Of a stretch of 64,000 nucleotides of DNA, positions 25,792-33,872 are shown in pieces. The translations under genes were made by a program, and so were the position numbers. The notes beneath the pieces are model-generated. The model made no database searches. It saw only the letters and a program-made list of their open reading frames with translations, and was not told where the DNA came from. Within the stretch, counting starts at the first letter, position 1. Every line of letters starts with the position of its first letter. This stretch comes from Burkholderiales bacterium (lineage in GTDB: Bacteria; Pseudomonadota; Gammaproteobacteria; Burkholderiales; Burkholderiaceae_C): NCBI GenBank assembly GCA_021414305.1, contig JAIOOS010000010.1, positions 1-64,000 of the forward strand. Direction: 5' to 3'.

Positions 25792-26871
25792 TCAGCGTCT
25801 TCGGACCATTGCCTCGATCTCCCCGGCCGGCAGTCCGACCTTGCCGCCGGCGGCGACGATCTCGCCCCAGGTGACGGCGTCGACCGGCACCCCGGCCACG
25901 AGCCGCGCCGCCCGCATCGCCCGTTCCGGCTCGCCCGGCGTGAGCACGCGTTCCACGCCCGGCGCGGGCGGCGAGGCGGTGCTCCAGGCGACGAACGACT
26001 CCATCTCCTGCGCGAGGTTGGCGGCGGTGCCGAGCTTCCCGGCGTCGACGATGATCGAGAACATGCTGTTGAGGACGCGCCGGCGCCCGTCGGTCACCGG
26101 GCCGGCGGTGGCGCCGCCGGCGAGCGCGCCGCCGAGCAGCTCGCAGATCAGCGCCAGGCCCGAGCCCTTGTGCTCGCCGAACGGCAGCAGCGCGCCGATC
26201 GGCTCGATCACGGTATAGCGCGGGTTCGTGGTCGGCTCGCCGTGGTCGTCGATGATCGTGCCCGGCTCGAGCTCGACACCCTTGTTGAAGGCGACGCGGG
26301 TCTTGCCCTGGGCGATCTTGCTGGTGGCGAAGTCGAGCACGATCGGCTCCTTGCCGGGCCGCGGAATGCCGACGCAGAACGGGTTGGTTCCGATGCGCGC
26401 GTCGCGCCCGCCGAACGGCGCGACGATCGGCCGCGACAGCACGTTGACGAAATGGATCGAGACCAGGCCGGCGTCTATGCACTGCTCGGCCCAGTGGCCG
26501 ATGCGGCCGAGGTGGTGCGAATGCGCCAGGCCGACGACGCAGACGCCGTGCGCCTTCGCCCGCTCGATGCCGAGCGCCATTGCCTCGGCGCCTATCACCT
26601 GGCCGTAGCCCTGGCAGCCGTCGAGCGTGAGCAGGGCGCCGCTGTCGGCGCGCACGGCGACGTGCGCGTCGAGCTTCAGGCCGCCCTCGAGCACCGCGTC
26701 GATGTAGCGCGGCACCATGCCGACGCCGTGCGAGTCGTGGCCGCGCAGGTTGGCCTCGACCAGGTTGGCCGCGACCTGCGCGGCTTCGCGTTCCGAGGAG
26801 CCGGCGGCGCGAACCACGGCGGTGACGGCGGCGACAAGCGCTTCGGCGGGAAAGACAAGGGTGTCGGTCAT
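25792..26871 (-). CDS. Ldh-family (malate/L-lactate/ureidoglycolate-type) NAD(P) oxidoreductase
   Basis: This is a cytoplasmic 2-hydroxyacid dehydrogenase of 359 residues from the family that is not Rossmann-related (MDH/LDH2, YbiC, YlbC). Conserved elements are LRGHDSHGVGMVPRY at the N-terminus, the HSHHLGRIGHW segment, GTNPFCVGIP and LDFATSK. The start is the ATG at 26871. Family members oxidise malate, lactate, sulfolactate, ureidoglycolate or 2,3-diketogulonate, and the sequence alone does not decide between them. It lies just upstream of the PQQ-type dehydrogenase on the same strand, 37 bases apart, so a shared sugar-acid or hydroxyacid pathway is possible. Confidence 0.87.
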   Translation of the reverse strand: MTDTLVFPAEALVAAVTAVVRAAGSSEREAAQVAANLVEANLRGHDSHGVGMVPRYIDAVLEGGLKLDAHVAVRADSGALLTLDGCQGYGQVIGAEAMALGIERAKAHGVCVVGLAHSHHLGRIGHWAEQCIDAGLVSIHFVNVLSRPIVAPFGGRDARIGTNPFCVGIPRPGKEPIVLDFATSKIAQGKTRVAFNKGVELEPGTIIDDHGEPTTNPRYTVIEPIGALLPFGEHKGSGLALICELLGGALAGGATAGPVTDGRRRVLNSMFSIIVDAGKLGTAANLAQEMESFVAWSTASPPAPGVERVLTPGEPERAMRAARLVAGVPVDAVTWGEIVAAGGKVGLPAGEIEAMVRRR

Positions 26872-26980
26872 GGGCCTCGTTCCGGGGGTGCGAAGGTAAA
26901 GGAAAGCGAACGCGCTGCAGGACCTTCGCAACGGTGGCACAGTAGCGGCGGCGAGTGCTCTTCGCCTCGTCGCAAACCCC

Positions 26981-27532
26981 ATGCGCAGTTCCCGCAGCTC
27001 ATTGTTTCGCATCGAGTCTCTCGCCGCCGTGATCGCCGGGCTGGCCGCCGCCCTGCCGCTGGCCGCCGCCGCGGCCGAGGCGCGCACCGGCCAGATCTAC
27101 CAGCAGCGCGCCGCCGACGGTCGCATCGTCCTCACCGACCGGCCTTCGGCCACCGCGGTCACCGAGCGCACCTGGCTGGTCGAGCGCGAAGACCCGGCGA
27201 CGGCAGCGCAGCGCGCCATGGACGTGCGCCGCGAGGCCGAGGCGGTGAGCGAGCGCGTGCAGCGCCGCATCGAAGCCCAGGAGCGCCTTGCCGCGGCCGA
27301 TCAGGAGCGCGCCTGGCAGATGCAGCGCGAACAGCAGACGGCGCGCTACGAGGACTACTACCCCGCCTACGGCTATGCCGGTACCTATCCGAACCGGCCG
27401 TTCCGCTACACGAACACGAAGCCGCCGTTCTTCGAGCTGGGCACGCAGAACCTCGGCTTCGGCAACCCGCCGAAGAGGCCGATGCCGCATCCCTCGCGCC
27501 CGGGGCGGGTCAGCGCACCAGCATCGCCCTGA
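26981..27532 (+). CDS. DUF4124-like exported protein
   Basis: This protein of 183 residues has an N-terminal signal sequence (about 1-35, ending AAAAAEA). The segment QIYQQRAADGRIVLTDRPS resembles the DUF4124 pattern of a short beta-hairpin (Y-x-W/x-D-x-x-G-x-x-x-x-D). A helical, Arg/Glu/Gln-rich stretch (about 75-120) and a Tyr/Pro-rich tail with YPAYGYAGTYPNRPF follow. Many betaproteobacteria encode several such periplasmic proteins of unknown role. The 3' end overlaps the glycerate kinase gene on the opposite strand by 23 bases. Confidence 0.75.
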   Translation: MRSSRSSLFRIESLAAVIAGLAAALPLAAAAAEARTGQIYQQRAADGRIVLTDRPSATAVTERTWLVEREDPATAAQRAMDVRREAEAVSERVQRRIEAQERLAAADQERAWQMQREQQTARYEDYYPAYGYAGTYPNRPFRYTNTKPPFFELGTQNLGFGNPPKRPMPHPSRPGRVSAPASP

Positions 27533-28823
27533 AGTCGTTGACGTTGGTGAAAGTCGGGCCGGGCACCACCAGGTCGCCGAGCGCGCTGAAGAAGCCGTAG
27601 GCGTCGTTGCGGTCCAGCAGGGCCCGCGCCGAGAGGCCGAGGGCCGCGGCCCGCGCCAGGGTGTCGGGGGCGACGAACGCGCCGGCGTTGTCCTCGCTGC
27701 CGTCGATGCCGTCGGTGTCGGCGGCCAGCACGTGCACTTCCGGCGCGCCCTGCAGGGCGATGGCGCAGCCGAGCAGGAACTCGGTGGCGCGACCGCCCCG
27801 CCCCGGCTCGCCGGGGCGCACGGTCACCGTCGTCTCGCCGCCCGAGAGCACGACACACGGTCGCTCGAACGGCTGGCCGCGGCGCGCGATCTGCCGCGCC
27901 AGCGCCGCATGCACCTTGCCGACCTCGCGTGACTCGCCCTCGATCTCGTCGCCGAGGATGTAGGCGGCGATGCCCGCGGCCCGCGCCGCCGCGGCCGCGG
28001 CCTCGAGCGAGCGCTGCGGCGTGGCGATGGTGTGCACCACGTTGCCGGCGAACACCGCATCGCCCGGCTTGGGCGTCTCCAGCTCGCCGCTCTCGAGCCG
28101 CGCGCGAATCGCCGGCGAGACGGCGATGCCGTAGCGGTCGAGCACGGCGAGCGCTTCGGTGCAGGTCGTCGGATCGGGCACGGTCGGGCCGCTGCCGATG
28201 GTCGCGGCCGCGTCCCCGGGCACGTCGCTCACCAGCAGGCTCACCACCCGCGCCGGCGCGCAGGCCTGGGCCAGCCGGCCGCCCTTGATCGCCGACAGGT
28301 GCTTCCGCACGCAGTTCATCTCGTCGATCGCCGCGCCGCTCTTCAGCAGCGCCCGGTTGATCGCCTGCTTTTCCTCGAGGCCGATGCCGGCGGCGGGCAA
28401 GGCGAGCAACGAAGAGGCCCCGCCCGAGATCAGGCAGAGAACGAGGTCGTCGGCGCTCAGGCCGCGGGCGAGTGCGCCGATCCGCTCGGCGGCGCGGCGG
28501 CCGGCCTCGTCGGGCACCGGGTGCGCCGCCTCGACCACCTCGATCCGGCTCGCGCCGCCCTGCTGCCGCGCGGCGAATGCCGGCGGCAGGTAGTCGTAGC
28601 GGGTCACGACCAGGCCGCTGATCGGCGCCCCTGCAGGCCAGGCGGCGTCGACCGCGGCGGCCATCGCGCCGCCGGCCTTGCCGGCCCCGAGGACCAGGGT
28701 GCGGCCCTTGGGCGGCGCCGGCAGGAAGGGCGCGATCGTGGTCGCGTCGGGCAGGGCTGCAGCGACCGCCGCATCGAACAGCGAACGCAGGAAGGCACGC
28801 GGCTCGAGGGCGGGCTTTGGCAT
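27510..28823 (-). CDS. Glycerate 2-kinase, MOFRL/GckA type
   Basis: This is a cytoplasmic kinase of 437 residues that converts D-glycerate to 2-phosphoglycerate with ATP in serine-cycle, tartrate or hydroxypyruvate metabolism. The N-terminal domain contains VLGAGKAGGAMA and LISGGASSLL, and the C-terminal MOFRL domain contains VLSGGETTVTVRPGEPGRGGRATEF and ADTDGIDGSEDNAGAF. The start is the ATG at 28823; the frame is open further, but the family N-terminus begins here. The gene is divergent from the GGDEF protein and convergent with the DUF4124-like gene. Confidence 0.9.
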   Translation of the reverse strand: MPKPALEPRAFLRSLFDAAVAAALPDATTIAPFLPAPPKGRTLVLGAGKAGGAMAAAVDAAWPAGAPISGLVVTRYDYLPPAFAARQQGGASRIEVVEAAHPVPDEAGRRAAERIGALARGLSADDLVLCLISGGASSLLALPAAGIGLEEKQAINRALLKSGAAIDEMNCVRKHLSAIKGGRLAQACAPARVVSLLVSDVPGDAAATIGSGPTVPDPTTCTEALAVLDRYGIAVSPAIRARLESGELETPKPGDAVFAGNVVHTIATPQRSLEAAAAAARAAGIAAYILGDEIEGESREVGKVHAALARQIARRGQPFERPCVVLSGGETTVTVRPGEPGRGGRATEFLLGCAIALQGAPEVHVLAADTDGIDGSEDNAGAFVAPDTLARAAALGLSARALLDRNDAYGFFSALGDLVVPGPTFTNVNDFRAMLVR

Positions 28824-28968
28824 GGCGGCGATTGTCCCGCAGCGGCCGAGTTCGGGCGGGGCCGCGAACTGCACCACGTTTGGCCCCTTGTTCGCCGCGC
28901 CGACACGGCCCAAAGGGCCCAGCATCGCGGGCGCGGCGGCTTGCCGCGGCCCCCCCTTTACCCGTTCC

Positions 28969-30963
28969 GTGTTCGATCTCCGGCCCGCCAGGCCCCTGCG
29001 CTTCGGCATCCATTCCCGCCTGCTGCTCGTGACCCTCGCGATCGGCCTGCTGTTCGTCCTCTACATCGCGTTCAACACGGCGCGCCAGTCGGGGCGCGAC
29101 CTCATGCACGCGCGCGAGCAGATCCGGCTGGTCGCCGGCCTGGCCGGCGCGCGCCTCGACGAGCACCTCGGCGACGTGACCCAGCTCCTCCATTCGCTCG
29201 CCGCCACCCTCCCGGTCGAGAGCAACGAGGTCGAAAGCAACGACGCCTCCCTGCGCCGCCTGGTGCCGACCTTTCCGCTCAACCTGACCAGCGTCTCGCT
29301 CTGGGCACCCGACGGGGCGAATATCGGCTCGTCGGAGGAACTGCCGGCCTCCGGCCGCCCGAGCGCCGCCGACCGGCCGTTTTTCATCGCCGCGATGGCC
29401 GGCCCCGGCCTGTCGGTCGAAGCGCCGCTGCGCCTGCAGAAGGGCGGCGAATGGATCGCCGTGTTCGCGCTGCCGATCGTGCGCGAAGAGAAAACCGTCG
29501 CCGTGGTCTCGGTCTCGACCCGGCTGCAGACGCTGACCAGCCTGCTCGACCCCGAGTCGAGCCTGCCGGCGGGCGCGGTGATCTCGCTGATCGACGCCCA
29601 GGGCCGCATGGTCGGACGCTCGCTCGAGCCCGAGCGCTGGATCGGCCAGCCGGCGCCGATGGACCGGACCCTGCTGCTGCGCCGCTTCGGCGAAGGGCGC
29701 GGCAGCACCGAGAACACCGGCGTCGACGGCATCGCCCGGATCGCCGGCTTCGCCCGCGCCCGCACCGTTCCGTGGCTGGTCTATGTCGGCGTGCCGATGG
29801 ATTCGGCGATGGGCCCGGCCGGGACGAACGCGAAGGAGAGCCTGGCCCTCGGCGTCGCCATGCTCATGATCGGCCTGGTGCTCGCGGCCTGGGTCGCGAG
29901 CCGGATCGCCCGTCCCCTGCGCCAGCTCAGCGCCGACGCGCGCCTGCTCGGCGAAGGCCGCTTCGAGCACCGCACCGAAGTGGCGACCGGCAGCGAGATC
30001 GGCCTGCTGGCGCACACCCTCAACCGCATGGCCGCGGCCCTGCAGGAGCGCATCGCCGCGGCGCAGCGCAGCGAAGAGCGGCTCATGCTGGCGCTCGAAG
30101 GCTCGGAGCAGGCGCTCTTCGACTGGGACATCGCCGGCGGCAAGATCTTCTACAGCGCCCGCGCCTCGACCCTGCGCGGCGGACCCGAGCTGCCCTCGGA
30201 GATGACGCCCGCCGAAATGCGCGCGCTGGTCCACCCCGACGACGTCGCGGCCGTGCAGCTGCGGGTGAAGGAAGCGCTGACCGGCAAGGCGCCGATCTAC
30301 GAAGCGCAGTTCCGGGTCCGGCACAAGGACGGCCGCTGGCTCTGGCTGCACAGCCGCGGCCGGGTCGTCGAGCGCGACGCCGCGGGCCGTGCCCTGCGGC
30401 TGGTGGGCACCGACGCCGACGTCACCCGGCAGAAGGCGGCCGAGCAGCTGCTGCGCCAGCGCGCCGAGTTCGACGCCCTCACCGGCCTGCCGAACCGCGG
30501 CCTTTTCAACGACCGCCTGGAGGGCGCGATCGAGCGCGCCCGGCGCAGCCGCAAGACGATGGCGCTGCTGTTCCTCGACATCGATCACTTCAAGGGCGTG
30601 AACGACTCGCGCGGCCATGGCGCCGGCGACACGCTGCTGAGGATCGTCGCCGAGCGGATGCTGGCGACCGTGCGCGGCGTCGACACGGTGGCCCGCCTCG
30701 CCGGCGACGAGTTCACCGTCATCCTCGAAGGCCTGATCGAGCCGGCCGACGCCGAGGTGGTGGCGATGAAGCTGGTGGAGGCGCTGCGCCCGCCGATGCA
30801 GATCGGCGGCGCCCTGGTCAGCGTCTCGACCAGCGTCGGCCTGGCGGTGCTCGAGGCCAGCGACGACGCGCCCCGCCTGCTGCAACGCGCCGACGAGGCG
30901 CTCTACGAGGCCAAGCGGGCGGGCCGCGACCGCTACGTGAAAAGCCCCGCCGCCGCGCTCTGA
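28969..30963 (+). CDS. Membrane diguanylate cyclase (Cache-type sensor, HAMP, PAS, GGDEF)
   Basis: This predicted signalling enzyme of 664 residues would make cyclic di-GMP from two GTP. The first membrane helix (about 18-36) is followed by a periplasmic sensor domain of Cache type (about 40-285) with a VSVSTRLQTL stretch. A second helix (about 291-310), a HAMP linker, a PAS domain with the RHKDGRWLWL block (about 372-495) and a GGDEF domain (about 500-660) complete it. The active-site motif is AGDEF at 578-582, a variant also known from active cyclases. The inhibitory-site RxxD near 567 is not clear. The start is taken as GTG at 28969, since no ATG lies close to the first helix. The signal sensed is unknown. 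Confidence 0.87.
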   Translation: MFDLRPARPLRFGIHSRLLLVTLAIGLLFVLYIAFNTARQSGRDLMHAREQIRLVAGLAGARLDEHLGDVTQLLHSLAATLPVESNEVESNDASLRRLVPTFPLNLTSVSLWAPDGANIGSSEELPASGRPSAADRPFFIAAMAGPGLSVEAPLRLQKGGEWIAVFALPIVREEKTVAVVSVSTRLQTLTSLLDPESSLPAGAVISLIDAQGRMVGRSLEPERWIGQPAPMDRTLLLRRFGEGRGSTENTGVDGIARIAGFARARTVPWLVYVGVPMDSAMGPAGTNAKESLALGVAMLMIGLVLAAWVASRIARPLRQLSADARLLGEGRFEHRTEVATGSEIGLLAHTLNRMAAALQERIAAAQRSEERLMLALEGSEQALFDWDIAGGKIFYSARASTLRGGPELPSEMTPAEMRALVHPDDVAAVQLRVKEALTGKAPIYEAQFRVRHKDGRWLWLHSRGRVVERDAAGRALRLVGTDADVTRQKAAEQLLRQRAEFDALTGLPNRGLFNDRLEGAIERARRSRKTMALLFLDIDHFKGVNDSRGHGAGDTLLRIVAERMLATVRGVDTVARLAGDEFTVILEGLIEPADAEVVAMKLVEALRPPMQIGGALVSVSTSVGLAVLEASDDAPRLLQRADEALYEAKRAGRDRYVKSPAAAL

Positions 30964-30987
30964 CGCGCAGCCGGCGGCAAGCCCGCC

Positions 30988-31413
30988 TCAGCCGATCGAC
31001 ACCGGCTTGCCGGCGTTGAACATCCAGGCGGTGCCGAAGCGGTCGACCAGCATGCCGAACGATTCGACCCAGAAGGTGGGGCCCATCGGCATCGTCACCT
31101 TGCCGCCGGCCGACAGGGCATCGAACACCTTCTTCGCTTCGGCCACCGAGGGGTACGAAAGCGAGAGCGAGAACCCGTGCATGCCGGCGTAGGGCTGGCC
31201 CGCCATGGTGTCGGAGGCCATCAGGCGGCGGTCGCCGATCAGCAGGCTGGCATGCATGGTCCGGTCGGGCGAGCCCGGCGGCATGCCCGCCGAGGGCGGC
31301 GCCTCGGCCTGCGACATCATCATCTCGAGCTTGCCGCCGAGCGTCTTCTCGTAGAAGCGCATCGCCTCGGCGCAGTTGCCGTCGAAGAAGATGTAGGTGT
31401 CGAGCGTGCTCAT
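30988..31413 (-). CDS. VOC-family protein (PhnB-like, glyoxalase fold)
   Basis: This small cytoplasmic protein of 141 residues has the vicinal-oxygen-chelate fold and the PhnB-like start STLDTYIFFDGNCAEAMRFYE. It ends with the usual FGMLVDRFGTAWMF motif. Proteins of this subgroup often have no proven reaction. The start overlaps the stop of the DGPF-domain gene by four bases (31410-31413), a pairing often seen between VOC/PhnB and YCII/DGPF proteins. Confidence 0.87.
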   Translation of the reverse strand: MSTLDTYIFFDGNCAEAMRFYEKTLGGKLEMMMSQAEAPPSAGMPPGSPDRTMHASLLIGDRRLMASDTMAGQPYAGMHGFSLSLSYPSVAEAKKVFDALSAGGKVTMPMGPTFWVESFGMLVDRFGTAWMFNAGKPVSIG

Positions 31414-31838
31414 GTCGTCTCCCTGGGGGCCGACGCGCGCTGCATCTGCTCGAAGCCCTCGGCCGCCTTCTGCACGTCGGCAGGGAAGTCGGCCATTTCC
31501 TGGACCTGGCGAATCTCGATGATCTCGTTCGGCCCGCCCGGACAGCGCTTGGCCCACTCGATCGCTTCTTCCCTGGAGCGAACCTGGATCATCCAGTAGC
31601 CGCCCAGCACTTCCTTGGCCTCGGCGAACGGGCCGTCGGTGACCCTGGCCTTGCCGCCCTCGAAGCTGACCCGCGCGCCCATCGAGGGCGGGTGCAGGCC
31701 GTCGAGGGCGAGCAGCACGCCGGCCTTCTGCAGGGCCTCGTTGTATTTCATCATCGCCGCGACCGCCTGGGCGTCCGGCATCGTCCCCGGGGCGGCACTC
31801 TCGTAGCCCCTGGGGATCATCAGCATCATGAATCGCAT
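31410..31838 (-). CDS. YCII/DGPF-domain protein
   Basis: This protein of 142 residues belongs to the YCII-related family, marked by the motif VTDGPFAEAKEVLGGYWMI. It begins MRFMMLMIPRGYES, typical for the group. The biochemical role is unknown; DGPF proteins are often encoded beside VOC proteins and ECF sigma factors, but no sigma factor is present here. The ATG at 31838 is preceded by AGGAGC. It is translationally coupled to the VOC gene. Confidence 0.87.
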   Translation of the reverse strand: MRFMMLMIPRGYESAAPGTMPDAQAVAAMMKYNEALQKAGVLLALDGLHPPSMGARVSFEGGKARVTDGPFAEAKEVLGGYWMIQVRSREEAIEWAKRCPGGPNEIIEIRQVQEMADFPADVQKAAEGFEQMQRASAPRETT

Positions 31839-31892
31839 CGTCGTCGCTCCTGGTGAGTGTGGAGACCTCCCGGCCTCATCTCCACGACGTGC

Positions 31893-31930
31893 GACCGGCG
31901 CCGGTTTCGACACCGGCGCCGGCTTTTTTT
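31893..31930. terminator. GC-rich hairpin with T-run
   Basis: Two copies of the palindrome CCGGCGCCGG separated by eight bases can form a 10-bp stem, and seven Ts follow on the plus strand. The flanking genes (peroxiredoxin upstream, DGPF gene downstream) are both on the minus strand, where the A-run comes before the hairpin, so the intrinsic-terminator geometry faces the wrong way. It could still stall or end minus-strand transcription as a hairpin, or block antisense transcription. Confidence 0.5.
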
Positions 31931-31940
31931 GTAACAGCGC

Positions 31941-32597
31941 TCAGGTCGGCTGCTTGACCGTGCGCAGGTACGGCTTGTGCGTCTTGAAGCCCTCGGGGTA
32001 CTTCTGCTTCGCCTGCTCGTCGGTGACGCTCGGGACGATGATCACGTCGTCGCCATGCTTCCAGTTCACCGGCGTGGCCACCTGGTGCTTCGCGGTGAGC
32101 TGCATCGAATCGAGAACGCGCAGGATCTCGTCGAAGTTGCGCCCGGTGGTCATCGGGTAGGTGAGCATCAGCTTGATCTTCTTGTCCGGGCCGATGATGA
32201 ACACCGACCGCACGGTGGCGTTGTTCGCTGCGGTCCGGCCGTCGGCGCCGACCTCGTCGGCCGGCAGCATGTTGTAGAGCTTGGCGACCTTGAGGTCGAA
32301 GTCGCCGATCATCGGGTACTTGACCTCGGCGCCCTGGGTCTCGTGGATGTCCTTGGCCCAGGAATCGTGCCTGTCGACCGGGTCGGCCGAGAGGCCGATC
32401 AGCTTGGCGTTCCGCTTGGTGAACTCGGGCTCGATCTTTGCCATGTAGCCGAGCTCGGTGGTGCACACCGGGGTGAAATCCTTCGGGTGCGAGAACAGGA
32501 TCGCCCACTTGTCGCCGATCCACTCGTGGAAACGGATCTTCCCCTGGGTGGTTTCGGCTTCGAAATCGGGCGCGATGTCGTTGATGCGCAGGGACAT
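31941..32597 (-). CDS. 1-Cys peroxiredoxin (Prx6 family)
   Basis: This is a cytoplasmic peroxidase of 218 residues which reduces hydroperoxides. The peroxidatic cysteine is Cys45 in FTPVCTTE, and the Prx6-type C-terminal domain (VATPVNWKHGDDVIIVPS) is complete. No second Cys at the resolving position is visible, fitting the 1-Cys class. The start is the ATG at 32597. It is divergent from the VWA gene at 32685, so an 87-base region holds both promoters. Confidence 0.92.
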   Translation of the reverse strand: MSLRINDIAPDFEAETTQGKIRFHEWIGDKWAILFSHPKDFTPVCTTELGYMAKIEPEFTKRNAKLIGLSADPVDRHDSWAKDIHETQGAEVKYPMIGDFDLKVAKLYNMLPADEVGADGRTAANNATVRSVFIIGPDKKIKLMLTYPMTTGRNFDEILRVLDSMQLTAKHQVATPVNWKHGDDVIIVPSVTDEQAKQKYPEGFKTHKPYLRTVKQPT

Positions 32598-32684
32598 GGG
32601 GGCTCCTCGGGTCTTCTGTGGGGGGAGCAGTATGCCGCGCTATGCTTGTCCCCGAGAGGATCGCGCCCACCGGGGCCCGCCGCC

Positions 32685-33872
32685 ATGCTGATCAACTTCT
32701 TCTTCACCCTGCGCGCCGCCAAGCTGAAGGTCTCGGTCAAGGAATACCTGACCCTGCTCGAGGCGATCAAGTCGGGGGTGATCGACGACCCCGAAACCGG
32801 CCCCACGGTCGACAGCTTCTACTACCTGGCCCGCACCTCGCTGGTCAAGGACGAGGCCCAGTTCGACAAGTTCGACCGCGCCTTCGCCGCCTACTTCAAG
32901 GGCGTGGAGCTGCTCGCCGACTTCACCCAGGAGATCCCGCTCGAGTGGCTGCAGAAGAAGTTCGAGCTCGAGCTCTCGGCCGAGGAGAAGGCGGCGATCG
33001 AGAAGATGGGCTGGGACGAGCTGATGGAGACGCTGAAGAAGCGCTTCGAGGAGCAGAAGAAGCGCCACGAAGGCGGCAACAAGATGATCGGCACCGGCGG
33101 CACCTCGCCGTTCGGCGCCTACGGCTACAACCCGCAGGGCATCCGCGTCGGCCAGGAGAAGAGCCGCAACAAGAGCGCGGTGAAGGTCTGGGACCAGCGC
33201 CAGTTCAAGGACTACGACGACAACCTCGAGCTCGGCACGCGCAACATCAAGGTCGCGCTGCGGCGCCTGCGCCGCTTCGCCCGCGAAGGCTCGCAAGAAG
33301 AGCTCGACCTCGACGACACCATCAGGAAGACCGCCGCCAACGCCGGCTGGCTCGACATCAAGATGGTGCCCGAGCGGCACAACAAGGTGAAGGTGCTGCT
33401 GCTGATGGACGTGGGCGGCACGATGGACGAGCACATCCACCGCGTCGAGGAGCTGTTCTCCGCCGCCAAGAGCGAGTTCAAGCACCTCGAGTTCTTCTAC
33501 TTCCACAACTGCGTCTACGACTTCATGTGGAAGAACAACCGGCGCCGCTACAGCGAGAAGTTCCCCACCTGGGACATCATCAGGAAGTACAACAAGGACT
33601 ACAAGCTGATCTTCGTCGGCGACGCGACCATGAGCCCGTACGAGATCCTGCAGCCGGGCGGCAGCGTGGAATACAACAACGAGGAACCGGGCGCCGAGTG
33701 GCTGCAGCGGCTCACCAACGCCTTTCCCAAGTTCGCCTGGATCAACCCGGAGCCGCAAGGCGTGTGGGGCTACCGGCAGAGCATCTCGGTGATCCAGCAG
33801 CTCATGAACCAGCGCATGTTCCCGCTCACCTTGCCTGGGCTCGAAGGAGCCATGCGACTGCTCGTCAAATGA
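32685..33872 (+). CDS. VWA-domain protein (CoxE-like)
   Basis: This soluble protein of 395 residues has a von Willebrand factor A domain in its C-terminal half. The MIDAS-like motif is DVGGTMDEH, with Asp242 first, instead of the usual D-x-S-x-S, so metal binding may be altered; this variant appears intact rather than damaged. The N-terminal half is helical and starts MLINFFFTLRAAKLKVSVKE, typical of CoxE-like proteins that often pair with an MoxR-type AAA ATPase; none is found here. The stop overlaps the tamA-like start by four bases, so it is translated with the outer-membrane assembly pair. No function is assigned. Confidence 0.83.
   Translation: MLINFFFTLRAAKLKVSVKEYLTLLEAIKSGVIDDPETGPTVDSFYYLARTSLVKDEAQFDKFDRAFAAYFKGVELLADFTQEIPLEWLQKKFELELSAEEKAAIEKMGWDELMETLKKRFEEQKKRHEGGNKMIGTGGTSPFGAYGYNPQGIRVGQEKSRNKSAVKVWDQRQFKDYDDNLELGTRNIKVALRRLRRFAREGSQEELDLDDTIRKTAANAGWLDIKMVPERHNKVKVLLLMDVGGTMDEHIHRVEELFSAAKSEFKHLEFFYFHNCVYDFMWKNNRRRYSEKFPTWDIIRKYNKDYKLIFVGDATMSPYEILQPGGSVEYNNEEPGAEWLQRLTNAFPKFAWINPEPQGVWGYRQSISVIQQLMNQRMFPLTLPGLEGAMRLLVK

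Noticed and set aside
27406-30885. A very long open frame (over 1100 codons) on the minus strand across glycerate kinase and the GGDEF gene
   Set aside because: Only its middle overlaps real coding sequence in another frame. The composition (Arg/Gln/Gly/His-rich) is that of antisense shadows in GC-rich DNA and shows no domain.
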